NCBI GenBank assembly: GCA_037446575.1
Contig: JBBIII010000022.1
Location: forward strand, 1-29,155
DNA from: JBBIII01 sp037446575
Lineage (GTDB): Bacteria; Bacteroidota; Ignavibacteria; UBA10030
Direction: 5' to 3'
DNA length: 29,155 bases
Under the pieces are notes generated by a model. That model saw only the letters and a program-made list of their open reading frames with translations, was not told the origin of the DNA and made no database searches. Positions within the stretch are counted from its first letter, which is position 1; each line of letters begins with the position of its first letter. Below, in pieces: positions 9,253 through 17,057 of this stretch. Position numbers and translations under genes: made by a program.

Positions 9253-10152
9253 TCACTCCGTTTTTAACTGTATTGTCCGATACGGTATTGAAACTGGAAC
9301 CATATCTGCTTTTTGCACTATAGTTTGTCCAACATTCGAAAGAACAAAAGCGCCGAAACCAACACCGCTCGGAGCTTTAGCTTCTGTATTATAAAGATAC
9401 AAAGAATATCTGAATGGGTAAAGTGATTGTTGAATTTCTTGCGGACCTGGTAAGTACTTAACTTCCTCTTCTTCAGTTTTTATAGTAATCGGAATAATTT
9501 TAACTGCTTCATGAAGTTTAATTACTTGTGATGCAGCAACAAACCCGATAGACAGTAAATTTTTTGTTACATATTTTATCACATCTTGCTGAGTCTTTAA
9601 AATTGTTGTCGCTTCTATTTTTTTCTCGTCCCCTAAAATTTTTTTTTGAATTAGCTCATACATTCCGGAATTTCTCTCCACAACAGTAAAGTCTATTGCG
9701 CCCGTCAGCGCACTTTTGGGAACTTGCTTCCATTCTTTTATTTCCCTTTTTGCAATTCGCTTTACTAAGTCTATTGATAAATCGGGGATAGGATTTTTTT
9801 TGTGAACAATTATTGCAATTCCATCTTTAGCAATAATATTTTCATTTATTTTAATAGAGGCTTGTTGTGCGACTATATTTTCTTCTTCATTAAACTTTCT
9901 ATCGACAACTATAGAATTGATGCTATCATTCAACAAGCATACTATCGCCTCCCTTGTTGTGGAGGTGTGAACTTCGACTATGTTATCTGGGTATAAGCTT
10001 ATAAATTGTTCTACTTGCCGTTTCATCATTATGTCATAAGGTTCGCATACTAATATCAAACGCTCATTTGGGTCAATTGGCTCAGCTTTTTTAATGCAAC
10101 CCCAAAGAGCTACATTACTAATTAGCAATATCGACAAAAGAAAGTTCTTCAT
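9253..10152 (-). CDS. PstS-like (phosphate-binding type) substrate-binding lipoprotein
   Basis: This 299-residue protein has a lipoprotein signal (LLISNVALWG-C, Cys19), so it should be membrane-anchored in the envelope. The body follows the PstS/PBP-like fold: a strand-helix start ILVCEPYDIMMKRQVEQF, a Ser/Thr-rich turn TSTTREAIVCLLN, a VVDRKFNEEE segment, IIVHKKNPI, and VERNSGMYELIQKKIL, which corresponds to the phosphate-binding RxxSGT loop of PstS but with Met in place of Thr. The ligand may therefore not be phosphate. No PstC/A/B transport genes are nearby; it sits in an ExbBD-TonB operon. Its ATG overlaps the stop of the preceding gene in ATGA, so translation is probably coupled. Confidence 0.75.
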   Translation of the reverse strand: MKNFLLSILLISNVALWGCIKKAEPIDPNERLILVCEPYDIMMKRQVEQFISLYPDNIVEVHTSTTREAIVCLLNDSINSIVVDRKFNEEENIVAQQASIKINENIIAKDGIAIIVHKKNPIPDLSIDLVKRIAKREIKEWKQVPKSALTGAIDFTVVERNSGMYELIQKKILGDEKKIEATTILKTQQDVIKYVTKNLLSIGFVAASQVIKLHEAVKIIPITIKTEEEEVKYLPGPQEIQQSLYPFRYSLYLYNTEAKAPSGVGFGAFVLSNVGQTIVQKADMVPVSIPYRTIQLKTE

Positions 10153-10367
10153 TCTGTTTCTTCCCCCTCTTCTTTCTGACGTTTTCGCATCCTAGTATAA
10201 ACAAATCTATATATCCCCCATAAAATCATAACAATGCCAAACGTAATTCGAAAATTAGGGGGAACATAATCAAACATTAATCCGCTAACTAGTAATATGC
10301 CGAAAATAAACGTTACAGCCGATACTGTATAGCCAAGGTAGGTCGATATATCTGAAAACTTTAGCAA
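10149..10367 (-). CDS. Small two-helix membrane protein of the Ton operon
   Basis: The 72 residues contain two membrane helices (about 10-33 and 40-57) and a highly charged C-terminus (RMRKRQKEEGEETE). I do not recognise a named family. The start is a TTG at 10367; no ATG or GTG lies upstream in frame before a stop, and starting later would cut into the first helix. No good Shine-Dalgarno site is visible. Its stop overlaps the PstS-like start by four bases, which is the best evidence it is a real gene. Between it and tonB lies a 15-bp inverted repeat. A structural role linking the PstS-like protein to the inner membrane is a guess. Confidence 0.65.
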   Translation of the reverse strand: MLKFSDISTYLGYTVSAVTFIFGILLVSGLMFDYVPPNFRITFGIVMILWGIYRFVYTRMRKRQKEEGEETE

Positions 10368-10387
10368 GTATATATTAGAAATTTTTG

Positions 10388-10445
10388 AAGCTGATGAGTA
10401 AATACAACAAAGAATGCTTTATTGAAATATTTTACTCATCAGCTT
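10388..10445. repeat. 15-bp perfect inverted repeat just after tonB
   Basis: AAGCTGATGAGTAAA (10388-10402) and TTTACTCATCAGCTT (10431-10445) pair perfectly around a 28-nt loop that itself contains AAAG/CTTT. It starts four bases past the tonB stop. The plus strand continues in TTTTATTTATTT, but no plus-strand gene ends here; on the minus strand no U-run follows. It may reduce read-through or protect the upstream exb-ton message. Confidence 0.6.
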
Positions 10446-10449
10446 TTAT

Positions 10450-11181
10450 TTATTTACCGCCAGTTAATCTGAACCGAAAAGGAATTGAGACCCATACAGA
10501 GACTGGTCCCTTTTGCATAACCGCAGGGGTAAAGACCCACTGCTTTGCAGCGTCTATTGCGGCTTCTTCAAATATTGGCGCATCGCTTTTCAGTAAAACT
10601 ACTTTACGCACCTTTCCTTCTTTATCTACCCAGACTTTTACAAAAACGTTGCCTTCCAAACCAGCTCGTAAAGCAAGGTCTGGATATTTCGGTTCCACAC
10701 GCTTAACTACAGTTGGTTCTTTTTCGTATGGAACAAAATCAGGCGGTGGCACATCTTCGTCTATTTTTAAATCTTGTTCAATTTGAGCAACTCCACCTGC
10801 TCCTTCTCCTATTTCTATTGCTGGAGCCGCCTGTTGGCTCAATTCTGTCTGCGTTGCAATTGTCTGTTCCGGGCTAACTTCGGCATCAGGAACTGGAACT
10901 GGCACGCCTACGCTCGGTCTAACAACCGGTCCAGACACAGCTACTGCTGGAGCGGCTTGTTGTGTCAAAGATGGAGGTGGGCCCAGGTCTGAGTATTTAA
11001 GAATACGTACTGTCTGAATCGGCTCATCTTCTTCGGCTAACCATTGAGCAAGATGATATGAACCGGCTGCCGATAAATTTATTATCGATGCAATCGCCAA
11101 TCCAATCATCATATATTTTTGCGCAACTAATTTTAGTTCTGCCGCGCCATATTTTGCGGCCATTGTTATTGTTTGCGTCAT
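10450..11181 (-). CDS. tonB: TonB-family energy transducer
   Basis: The 243-residue protein has a short cytoplasmic N-terminus, one membrane anchor (about 23-47), a Pro/Ala/Val-rich periplasmic spacer (about 68-165) and a C-terminal TonB domain (about 163-240) with VEPKYPDLALRAGLEGNVFV, VDKEGKVRKVVLLKS and AAIDAAKQWVFTPA. It would carry energy from ExbB/ExbD to outer-membrane receptors. In the spacer the heptad QQAAPA(V/I) occurs twice (LTQQAAPAVAV and LSQQAAPAIEI). The start is ATG with GGAG about ten bases upstream; the preceding exbD ends 13 bases before. No TonB-dependent receptor is in the window, so the cargo is unknown. Confidence 0.93.
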   Translation of the reverse strand: MTQTITMAAKYGAAELKLVAQKYMMIGLAIASIINLSAAGSYHLAQWLAEEDEPIQTVRILKYSDLGPPPSLTQQAAPAVAVSGPVVRPSVGVPVPVPDAEVSPEQTIATQTELSQQAAPAIEIGEGAGGVAQIEQDLKIDEDVPPPDFVPYEKEPTVVKRVEPKYPDLALRAGLEGNVFVKVWVDKEGKVRKVVLLKSDAPIFEEAAIDAAKQWVFTPAVMQKGPVSVWVSIPFRFRLTGGK

Positions 11182-11194
11182 ATTATCTCATCTC

Positions 11195-11686
11195 CTATCC
11201 TGCTTTTGCCATCAATTTTTTGTCCTCTTCTTTTAGAGGAGTAACACTGAAACGAGTAAGATTGGCAAGGTTAATTTCATCTATTAAATCAACCATATTA
11301 TTGTACTTCGCATCCCGATCGATTTTTAAAAGTATAATCATCTTGTGAGTCGAACGATCTTGCTCAACAAGAAATTTGCGCAGGTCTTCAAAATTTACTT
11401 TTTGCAGTTTCGGGTCGTTTCCTTTATTCCAATATATTATAAAGTTTTTGTTAACGCGTAACGTTAGAAGACTTGATTGTGCAACTTCAACCGTTGTATC
11501 ATCGGGCGGTAAGTTTAACTCCATTGTTTGTGGTTTGCTAAATACTGTTGTTACCATAAAAAATGTTAGTAAAAGCATAAAAATATCTACCAACGGAGTC
11601 ATATCAATGCGGATGGCTACTCGTTTTTTCTTCTTTTTCTTTCCTTTTTTTGGTGTTTTTTGATCACCAGCATCAAATCCAGCCAT
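11195..11686 (-). CDS. exbD: ExbD/TolR-family biopolymer transport protein (second copy)
   Basis: The 163 residues give a Lys-rich cytoplasmic tail (KKGKKKKKKRVA), one membrane helix RIDMTPLVDIFMLLLTFFMV with the essential membrane aspartate, and a periplasmic domain. ExbD dimers sit inside the ExbB pentamer and use that aspartate for proton flow. The start ATG is one base after the preceding exbD stop; its AAGGAG site lies within the last codons of that gene, so the pair is translationally coupled. Compared with the first copy it has a longer basic tail and a different periplasmic part, so the two are diverged paralogues, not recent duplicates. Confidence 0.93.
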   Translation of the reverse strand: MAGFDAGDQKTPKKGKKKKKKRVAIRIDMTPLVDIFMLLLTFFMVTTVFSKPQTMELNLPPDDTTVEVAQSSLLTLRVNKNFIIYWNKGNDPKLQKVNFEDLRKFLVEQDRSTHKMIILLKIDRDAKYNNMVDLIDEINLANLTRFSVTPLKEEDKKLMAKAG

Positions 11687-11687
11687 A

Positions 11688-12155
11688 CTATGCTCCTTTA
11701 TCTAAATCAGTTACTAAATTAAATCGAGTGATTTTAGCTTTTACCAATACATTCATAATATCCTCGATAATGCCATACGGCGCATCCTTATCGCCTTTCA
11801 CTACGGTTCTTAATTTAGGATTATTTATGCGGGCTTGAATAAGGACATTGCCAATTAGTTTATTTTCTACTTCAACCGCTTTCTTAAACCGGTTCTGCGC
11901 TCCGAATAATCGCTCCATTAAATGCTGTGAATCTACGCCTATAAAAACTTTTCCGACTTTATCTACATAAACCATCATAACATCTAATTCGGGCAACTTG
12001 AATTGCGAATGCGAAGCCGGCAATAATACATCAACCTCCTCTTGCGGCCTAAATTGCGTTGTCATCATAAAAAATGTTAACAACAGCATCATTACGTCTA
12101 CCAAAGGAGTCATATCGAGCCTGATGCCGATACGTTTTTTCTTATGTTTTGGCAT
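11688..12155 (-). CDS. exbD: ExbD/TolR-family biopolymer transport protein (first copy)
   Basis: The 155-residue protein has a basic N-terminus (PKHKKKRIGI), one membrane helix RLDMTPLVDVMMLLLTFFMM with the conserved aspartate, and a periplasmic domain ending in ITRFNLVTDLDKGA. It shares the DMTPLVD core with the downstream copy but little else. Two consecutive exbD genes are common in Bacteroidota Ton clusters, where heteromeric ExbD pairs are suspected. The start is ATG with AAGGAAG nine bases upstream, 19 bases after exbB. Confidence 0.93.
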   Translation of the reverse strand: MPKHKKKRIGIRLDMTPLVDVMMLLLTFFMMTTQFRPQEEVDVLLPASHSQFKLPELDVMMVYVDKVGKVFIGVDSQHLMERLFGAQNRFKKAVEVENKLIGNVLIQARINNPKLRTVVKGDKDAPYGIIEDIMNVLVKAKITRFNLVTDLDKGA

Positions 12156-12174
12156 ACCAACTTCCTTTATTTAT

Positions 12175-13067
12175 TTATTTAGAGCGTGATGGTTTGCGAG
12201 AGACTAATGATTGTACTATAGAATAACTCGCTTCGTCAATCATATATGTAAAATTATCAATTTTGGTTGTAAAAAAATTATAAGCAACGATACCGCCAAT
12301 GCCTGAAACAAGTCCGCCAGCGGTGTTAATTAATGCTTCCGAAATACCTAAAGCAAGCTGAACTGCATCCGGTGCTCCACTGCGAGCCATTGCTTCGAAC
12401 GAACGAATCATTCCCATTGTTGTTCCCAATAAGCCCACCATCGTTCCAATTGACGCANNNNNNNNNNNNNNNNNNNNNNNNNNNNNNNNNNNNNNNNNNN
12501 NNNNNNNNNNNNNNNNNNNNNNNNNNNNNNNNNNNNNNNNNNNNNNNNNNNNNNNNNACGAATCATTCCCATTGTTGTTCCCAATAAGCCCACCATCGTT
12601 CCAATTGACGCAATTGTGGACATCATAGTAAGGTTGCGTTCTAACATCGGCACTTCTAACATAGTCGCTTCTTCAATTGAACGTTGTATATTTTCCATCA
12701 ATTCTTTTTGTCCTTTAATATCGCCCTCTTCCACCAATGTTTTATATCTTTCTAAACCTGTGCGAATTACATTAGCGCATGAACCGCGTTGTTTATCGCA
12801 AGCTACTAACGCCGTTTCTATATCACCGGCATTAACCGCTTGATGCACGTTCTTTAAAAATACTGATAACTGCCCGCGTCCGTTTGCTTTCTTGAGCGTA
12901 AGCATTCTCTCGATAATAACTGCAAATAGAATTACTACAAGAGCGATTAATGAAATTACAAGGGGCCCTCCATCTTTAATAAACTGTGGAAGCGTAAATT
13001 CAAAAATTATCCATCCAACTAAAAATGACACGGCGATAACAATCGAATTAAATGTCGATGTCTTCAT
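12175..13067 (-). CDS. exbB: ExbB/TolQ/MotA-family proton channel, interrupted by an assembly gap
   Basis: The reading frame has an N-terminal hydrophobic segment, a second helix LVISLIALVVILFAVIIERM, a long cytoplasmic loop (CDKQRGSCANVIRTGLERY) and the family signature TIASIGTMVGLLGTTMGMIR, then GLVSGIGGIVAYNFF. It would form the inner-membrane channel with the two ExbD proteins. The gene is split by 100 Ns whose two flanks carry the same 55 bases. Removing the Ns and one copy deletes 155 bp and leaves 738 bp, an intact 245-residue protein of normal family length, so I regard the gene as whole and the gap as an artefact. The start is ATG with TAGGAG nine bases upstream; STAS gene stop is 43 bases before. 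Confidence 0.92.
12403..12612. repeat. 55-bp direct repeat flanking the gap (assembly overlap)
   Basis: Bases 12403-12457 and 12558-12612 are identical over 55 bp, abutting the Ns on both sides. 55 is a common assembler k-mer size, so these are almost certainly two contig ends that overlap and were never merged. Confidence 0.93.
12458..12557. other. 100-N scaffold gap
   Basis: Exactly 100 unresolved bases inside exbB. The round length indicates a placeholder, not a measured size. Confidence 0.99.
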
Positions 13068-13110
13068 ATTAAGATTCTCCTAATTATTGTTAATTTGTAT
13101 TAGTTAAGAT

Positions 13111-13464
13111 TTAATTATTATTTTTTAAACTATTAATTGCTTTACTTCTTTCTTCTTCAACGTCGAATACGCTTGTCAGCTTTGTAATAACAAACACATT
13201 CTCTACTCCTTTAGACATATTGCACAGCTTAACTTTTCCTTCAATCTTTTGGTACATAGAATGAATATTAACTAAAGCGCCAATGCCAGAACTATTGATA
13301 TATGCAATTCCGCCTAAATCAATTATCAACTTCTTATTCCCTTGTTCAATAAGATCTTTTGCCTTCGCTTTTATATCGTCGGTTTCATCGCCTCCAATAA
13401 GTGAACCCCGCGGCTCTATAATCGCTATATCAAGATTATTCAACGTTGTCACTTTAATTGTCAT
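13111..13464 (-). CDS. STAS-domain anti-sigma-factor antagonist-like protein
   Basis: The 117 residues form one STAS domain: strand AIIEPRGSLIGG, helix, LIIDLGGIAYINSSGIGALV with the switch serine (Ser59, the one before Gly, as in SpoIIAA), then KLCNMSKGVENVFVITKL. In partner-switching systems this serine is phosphorylated by an RsbW-type kinase, which releases or captures a partner. No RsbW-like kinase or PP2C phosphatase is in the window, so the partner is elsewhere. The start is ATG with AAGGAT upstream. It lies 43 bases upstream of exbB and may be the first gene of that operon. Confidence 0.88.
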   Translation of the reverse strand: MTIKVTTLNNLDIAIIEPRGSLIGGDETDDIKAKAKDLIEQGNKKLIIDLGGIAYINSSGIGALVNIHSMYQKIEGKVKLCNMSKGVENVFVITKLTSVFDVEEERSKAINSLKNNN

Positions 13465-13797
13465 AATTCTATCCTTATATAATTGATCTTAAAAATCAAT
13501 CACGATATATTTCTCAAATTTAGTACCAAAAGAATTTAAAAACTTTACTGTTTTTTGGTTGAAAAAAGGCGCAATATAATTATTAACAACTTGCCGATGT
13601 GGAATATTTCCCCAAAAAATTCAACTGCAACTTATCTATATTATTATTTCATTGAACAAAATTTTCAAAGTAAATTTTTTATGAAACACTCAAATTGCTT
13701 GATTTTTTGACTTTTTAAGTTAACGTTAGAATAATTCTATAAACGCGGAATTATTTTGGGAAATGAAAGGATGGGGAAAAATTACTCATGTTTATCA
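13465..13797. other. 333-bp intergenic stretch between the regulator and STAS genes
   Basis: AT-rich region that must hold the end of the two-component operon and the promoter of the STAS/Ton operon. An 8-bp stem (AATAATTC at 13730-13737, GAATTATT at 13748-13755) lies 43 bases past the regulator stop but has no T-run on the minus strand. A near-palindrome GGAATATTTCC is at 13602-13612. I see no convincing sigma-70, sigma-54 or Bacteroidota-type promoter and no open frame of note. Confidence 0.5.
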
Positions 13798-15120
13798 TTA
13801 TAAACCATATTTTTTTCGCTTGTTAAGAAGCGTTTTTCTATCTACGCCTAAAATTCGAGCCGCCTCATCGTAGTCTTTCGCTATTTGCAAAACTCTCTTT
13901 ATTTGCAGTTTTTCCACCTCCTCTAATGACAACGCTTTCTGCTCGGATATTTGGTTTATTACTTCGGGTAAATGATTGACTTCAATAATTCCGTTAGTTG
14001 CAAGGACAGTCGCTCGCTCAATTACATTTTCTAACTCTCTAACATTACCACTCCACCTATAAGCTTTCAGCTTTTTGTTAGTTTCAGGGGAAATTTCTAT
14101 ATGACGTTCTTTTGAAAATTTAGATAGGAAATGTTGAATCAGTATAGGGATATCTTCAGGGCGTTCTCGAAGCGGCGGAAGTTTTATGCGCACGCCGTTT
14201 AATCGATAAAACAAATCTTCTCTGAAATTTCCTTCTTTTAATGCTTCATCTATATTTCGGTTGGTTGCGGATATAATTCGAACATCAACTTTACGCGTTA
14301 TATTTTCTCCAATACGTTCAAAATCTTTTGTTTGTAATACCCTCAATAATTTTGATTGAATGGAATTCGGCAATTCTCCTATTTCATCAAGAAATACTGT
14401 GCCGCCATCGGCCATCTCGAATCTCCCTTCCCTATCTTTTAGCGCGCCAGTAAATGCTCCACGAGCATGTCCAAATAATTCGCTTTCCATTAGTTGCTCC
14501 GGAATTGCCGCGCAATTTACTTTTACAAATGGCTTGTCAACTCTATTGCTTCTTTGATGAATATAATGTGCCACTAATTCCTTGCCGGTGCCGCTTTCTC
14601 CTTCTATCAAAATACTAATGTTGCTTTCCGCAATACGACCTGCAAGTTCGAGTTGTTCAAGCATCACTCGGTTTACTGTAATTATGTCTCCCTGTCCTTT
14701 TATTCGATTTAATTCTTCTTTTAATTCTTTAACCTCGTCAACAAGTCGATGGTATTCGATAACTTTTTGCGTGAATATTTTCAGCTCATCAAAATCAAAC
14801 GGCTTTTGAAGATAATCATAAGCTCCTTTCTTTATAGCCGATACCGCGGTATGGATCGAACCGTGCGCAGTCATTATTATAACCGTTGTATTTGATGAGT
14901 ATTTTTTTATTTCCTCCAACACTTCAATACCATCCATAGGCGACATCTTTAAATCCACAAAAGCAATATCGTAATTATTTTCTTTAATTAGGCGTAGAAC
15001 TTCTTGCGGTTTAGAACAAAGAGTCGCATCAACTCCTATCGTTTCAAAACAAATACCCATTGTGTTTAAGATATTTTTTTCATCATCAATAACTAGTACT
15101 TTTGGCTTTGCTTTAAGCAT
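13798..15120 (-). CDS. Sigma-54-dependent response regulator (NtrC family)
   Basis: The 440 residues carry the three standard parts. Receiver 7-125 has acidic IDDE, phosphoacceptor Asp56 (AFVDLKMSPMDG), Thr84 and the Lys-Pro pair (YLQKPFDF). The AAA+ domain 145-380 has Walker A GESGTGKE (174-181), the sigma-54 contact loop GAFTGA (221-226), Walker B TVFLDEIGEL (241-250) and RLNGVRIKLPPLRERPEDI. A Fis-type helix-turn-helix ends the protein (EAARILGVDRKTLLNKRKKYGL). It should activate sigma-54 promoters when phosphorylated by the kinase encoded five bases upstream. All catalytic residues look intact. The target genes are not apparent here. The AlgB-like pairing with a HAMP-PAS kinase is notable, but orthology is not shown. 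Confidence 0.96.
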   Translation of the reverse strand: MLKAKPKVLVIDDEKNILNTMGICFETIGVDATLCSKPQEVLRLIKENNYDIAFVDLKMSPMDGIEVLEEIKKYSSNTTVIIMTAHGSIHTAVSAIKKGAYDYLQKPFDFDELKIFTQKVIEYHRLVDEVKELKEELNRIKGQGDIITVNRVMLEQLELAGRIAESNISILIEGESGTGKELVAHYIHQRSNRVDKPFVKVNCAAIPEQLMESELFGHARGAFTGALKDREGRFEMADGGTVFLDEIGELPNSIQSKLLRVLQTKDFERIGENITRKVDVRIISATNRNIDEALKEGNFREDLFYRLNGVRIKLPPLRERPEDIPILIQHFLSKFSKERHIEISPETNKKLKAYRWSGNVRELENVIERATVLATNGIIEVNHLPEVINQISEQKALSLEEVEKLQIKRVLQIAKDYDEAARILGVDRKTLLNKRKKYGL

Positions 15121-15125
15121 TTAAC

Positions 15126-16979
15126 CTATACCTTATCATTAAGTTCTATAGGAATTGTAAAGAAAAAACTACTGCCAACACCTACTTGACTTTCTACCCA
15201 AATTTTTCCGCCATGGGATTCTACTACTTCCCTTGCAATCGCTAATCCTAATCCAACGCTTCCAGGAGTTGTTTCTGTCGGACTTTTAACCTGAACAAAT
15301 TTATCGAACACCATGTTGTGATGCTCCGGAGGAATTCCATGTCCTGTATCTGTAACAGTTACCAACAATTCATGATTTTCTAATTTTGCTTTCAACTGCA
15401 CTTTGCCCCCCGATTCTGTATGACGCAAAGCATTAGATAAAAGATTTGTAATAACCCAAATTAATTGGTGTTGATCTGCATATAAAGCAGGCAAATTATC
15501 AGATACGCCTGTTGTTAGTTCAATTTGTTTTTCTTTAAATGGCAATAATAAAGGACGAACCGCGTCATCCGCTAAACGCTTAAAATCGATTAACTCTTTT
15601 TTCATTTCATATTTACCAGATTCGAGCTTCGATAAATCAAGCAATTCTTTTACCAACTTTCTCAATCTTTCCGAATCATCCTTAGCCGCTATTAATAGTT
15701 CTTTTTGCCGATCATTTACACTCCCAACTACTTCCTGTGATAGTATGTCTATTCCCATACTTAAAGAAGTCAAAGGCGTTCTAAGCTCGTGCGATACAGT
15801 TGCAATAAACTCCGACTTCATTCTATCGAGGTCTTTAAAACGCGTTACGTCTTGCAATAATGTAACAACGCCCTGAATTTTTCCATGCTCATCAATTATC
15901 TCTGCTTGTCTTGGTCTGAAATATAAAGTTAAATTATTGCGCTTTATTGCTAACAGCAAATCTCGATGTTCTTTCTCAAATTGTTTAAAGCCGGTTGGCT
16001 CAAATATTGAGGCATATTTTGGCTGATCAATAACTTCGCTAATGGATTTATTATGCCATTCAACGCCGCGCAAAGAAAAAATTCCTGCCGCCGCTTGATT
16101 CATTAGAACAATTACTCCATGTTCATCGGTTACAATAATCGGGTCTGCAATACTTTCAACAATTGTTTCAGATTTCTTTTTTTCAGCTATCAGTTGTTGA
16201 ATGTTCATCTCCTCATAAGTTCTTAACCGTTCTGTCATTTTATTAAATTCGCGGCCTAATTCAGCAATTTCATCGTCGGTATTAATATCGATCTTTTGAT
16301 TTAACTGCCCGGCGCTGATACTTCGCACCGAACGCGTTAGCTTTTCTGCCGGAGTTAAAATAGTGCGCGTGAACCGAGCGCTTGTATAAAAACTTAAAAA
16401 GATCGCAATAACAGAAATTGTTATCACCGTTAGAGTTGCATCGGTTGCAATCTTATTCAATCTTTCTTCAGTTCGCGTCATTGCATCTTGGTTTATCTCA
16501 AGATATTCAAAGCATAAATCTTTTAACGACTCAGAAATTGGTCTAATTACTTTCGCTCTAAAATCAGAAACCATGGTTGTTTGCCCTCTGATTTGAAGCA
16601 TACGATAAAGTGAGTCGGATAAAATATTGTATTTGGCGTATAGTTGAGAAATACGATGTAACACGTCTTCTTCACGCTGGCTTTTACTCATCTGCTTTGC
16701 TTTTTCATGCCAACCTAAGAAACCAGAGCGATACATGCTAACACGAATATAAGCCAAATCAATATCTTCAAGAATCATAGAAAGTTGCGCGTTTTCTTGC
16801 TGTTCAAGAGCTTTAAACATATTTTGCGCCGCTAATACGCTTTCATAATTTTCTCGCAAAACCATGCCATATGTTCCCCGCAAGCTGGAAAAATTATAAA
16901 CAGCCACAAAACTCGTTGCTAAACCAATTACAACAATAACTAAATACGAAAACCCTATTTTGTATCGGAGACTTCTCAT
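15126..16979 (-). CDS. Membrane sensor histidine kinase (HAMP-PAS-HisKA-HATPase)
   Basis: The 617-residue kinase has TM1 (about 8-29), a periplasmic helical sensor region (about 30-175), TM2 (about 182-200), HAMP (about 200-255), a PAS domain (about 265-380, ESIADPIIVTDEHGVIVLMN), the H-box VSHELRTPL with phosphorylatable His397, the N-box TNLLSNALRH (511-520), the G1 box DTGHGIP (544-550) and the G2 box GLGLA (576-580). The layout resembles KinB/NtrB-type kinases. It autophosphorylates and passes phosphate to the regulator encoded just downstream. The periplasmic part is helical and rich in Gln, Glu and Ser, without a ligand-binding motif I can name. The start is ATG 78 bases after uvrA ends. 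Confidence 0.95.
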   Translation of the reverse strand: MRSLRYKIGFSYLVIVVIGLATSFVAVYNFSSLRGTYGMVLRENYESVLAAQNMFKALEQQENAQLSMILEDIDLAYIRVSMYRSGFLGWHEKAKQMSKSQREEDVLHRISQLYAKYNILSDSLYRMLQIRGQTTMVSDFRAKVIRPISESLKDLCFEYLEINQDAMTRTEERLNKIATDATLTVITISVIAIFLSFYTSARFTRTILTPAEKLTRSVRSISAGQLNQKIDINTDDEIAELGREFNKMTERLRTYEEMNIQQLIAEKKKSETIVESIADPIIVTDEHGVIVLMNQAAAGIFSLRGVEWHNKSISEVIDQPKYASIFEPTGFKQFEKEHRDLLLAIKRNNLTLYFRPRQAEIIDEHGKIQGVVTLLQDVTRFKDLDRMKSEFIATVSHELRTPLTSLSMGIDILSQEVVGSVNDRQKELLIAAKDDSERLRKLVKELLDLSKLESGKYEMKKELIDFKRLADDAVRPLLLPFKEKQIELTTGVSDNLPALYADQHQLIWVITNLLSNALRHTESGGKVQLKAKLENHELLVTVTDTGHGIPPEHHNMVFDKFVQVKSPTETTPGSVGLGLAIAREVVESHGGKIWVESQVGVGSSFFFTIPIELNDKV

Positions 16980-17057
16980 AGAAAAAATGTATTGGAATTT
17001 AGATGGAAAGGCAACATCTTCTTACTCGTAGATTTAATGACTCAAAGATTTTGAAGT

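Noticed and set aside
10385..10786. 133-codon plus-strand open frame over the tonB 3' end
   Set aside because: It begins inside the 15-bp hairpin and is antisense to the TonB C-terminal domain, which is clearly the coding strand.
12333..12587. Open frames that run through the Ns as unknown residues
   Set aside because: They exist only because the gap codes as unknown amino acids; collapsing the 55-bp overlap removes them.
12403..12612. 55-bp direct repeat as a mobile-element or recombination site
   Set aside because: The copies abut a 100-N gap exactly and lie inside exbB codons; contig overlap explains them fully.
13465..13797. Sigma-54 promoter for the STAS/Ton operon controlled by the adjacent NtrC-type regulator
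   Set aside because: I could not find a TGGC-N8-TTGC-like element with correct spacing on the minus strand; the idea remains only positional.
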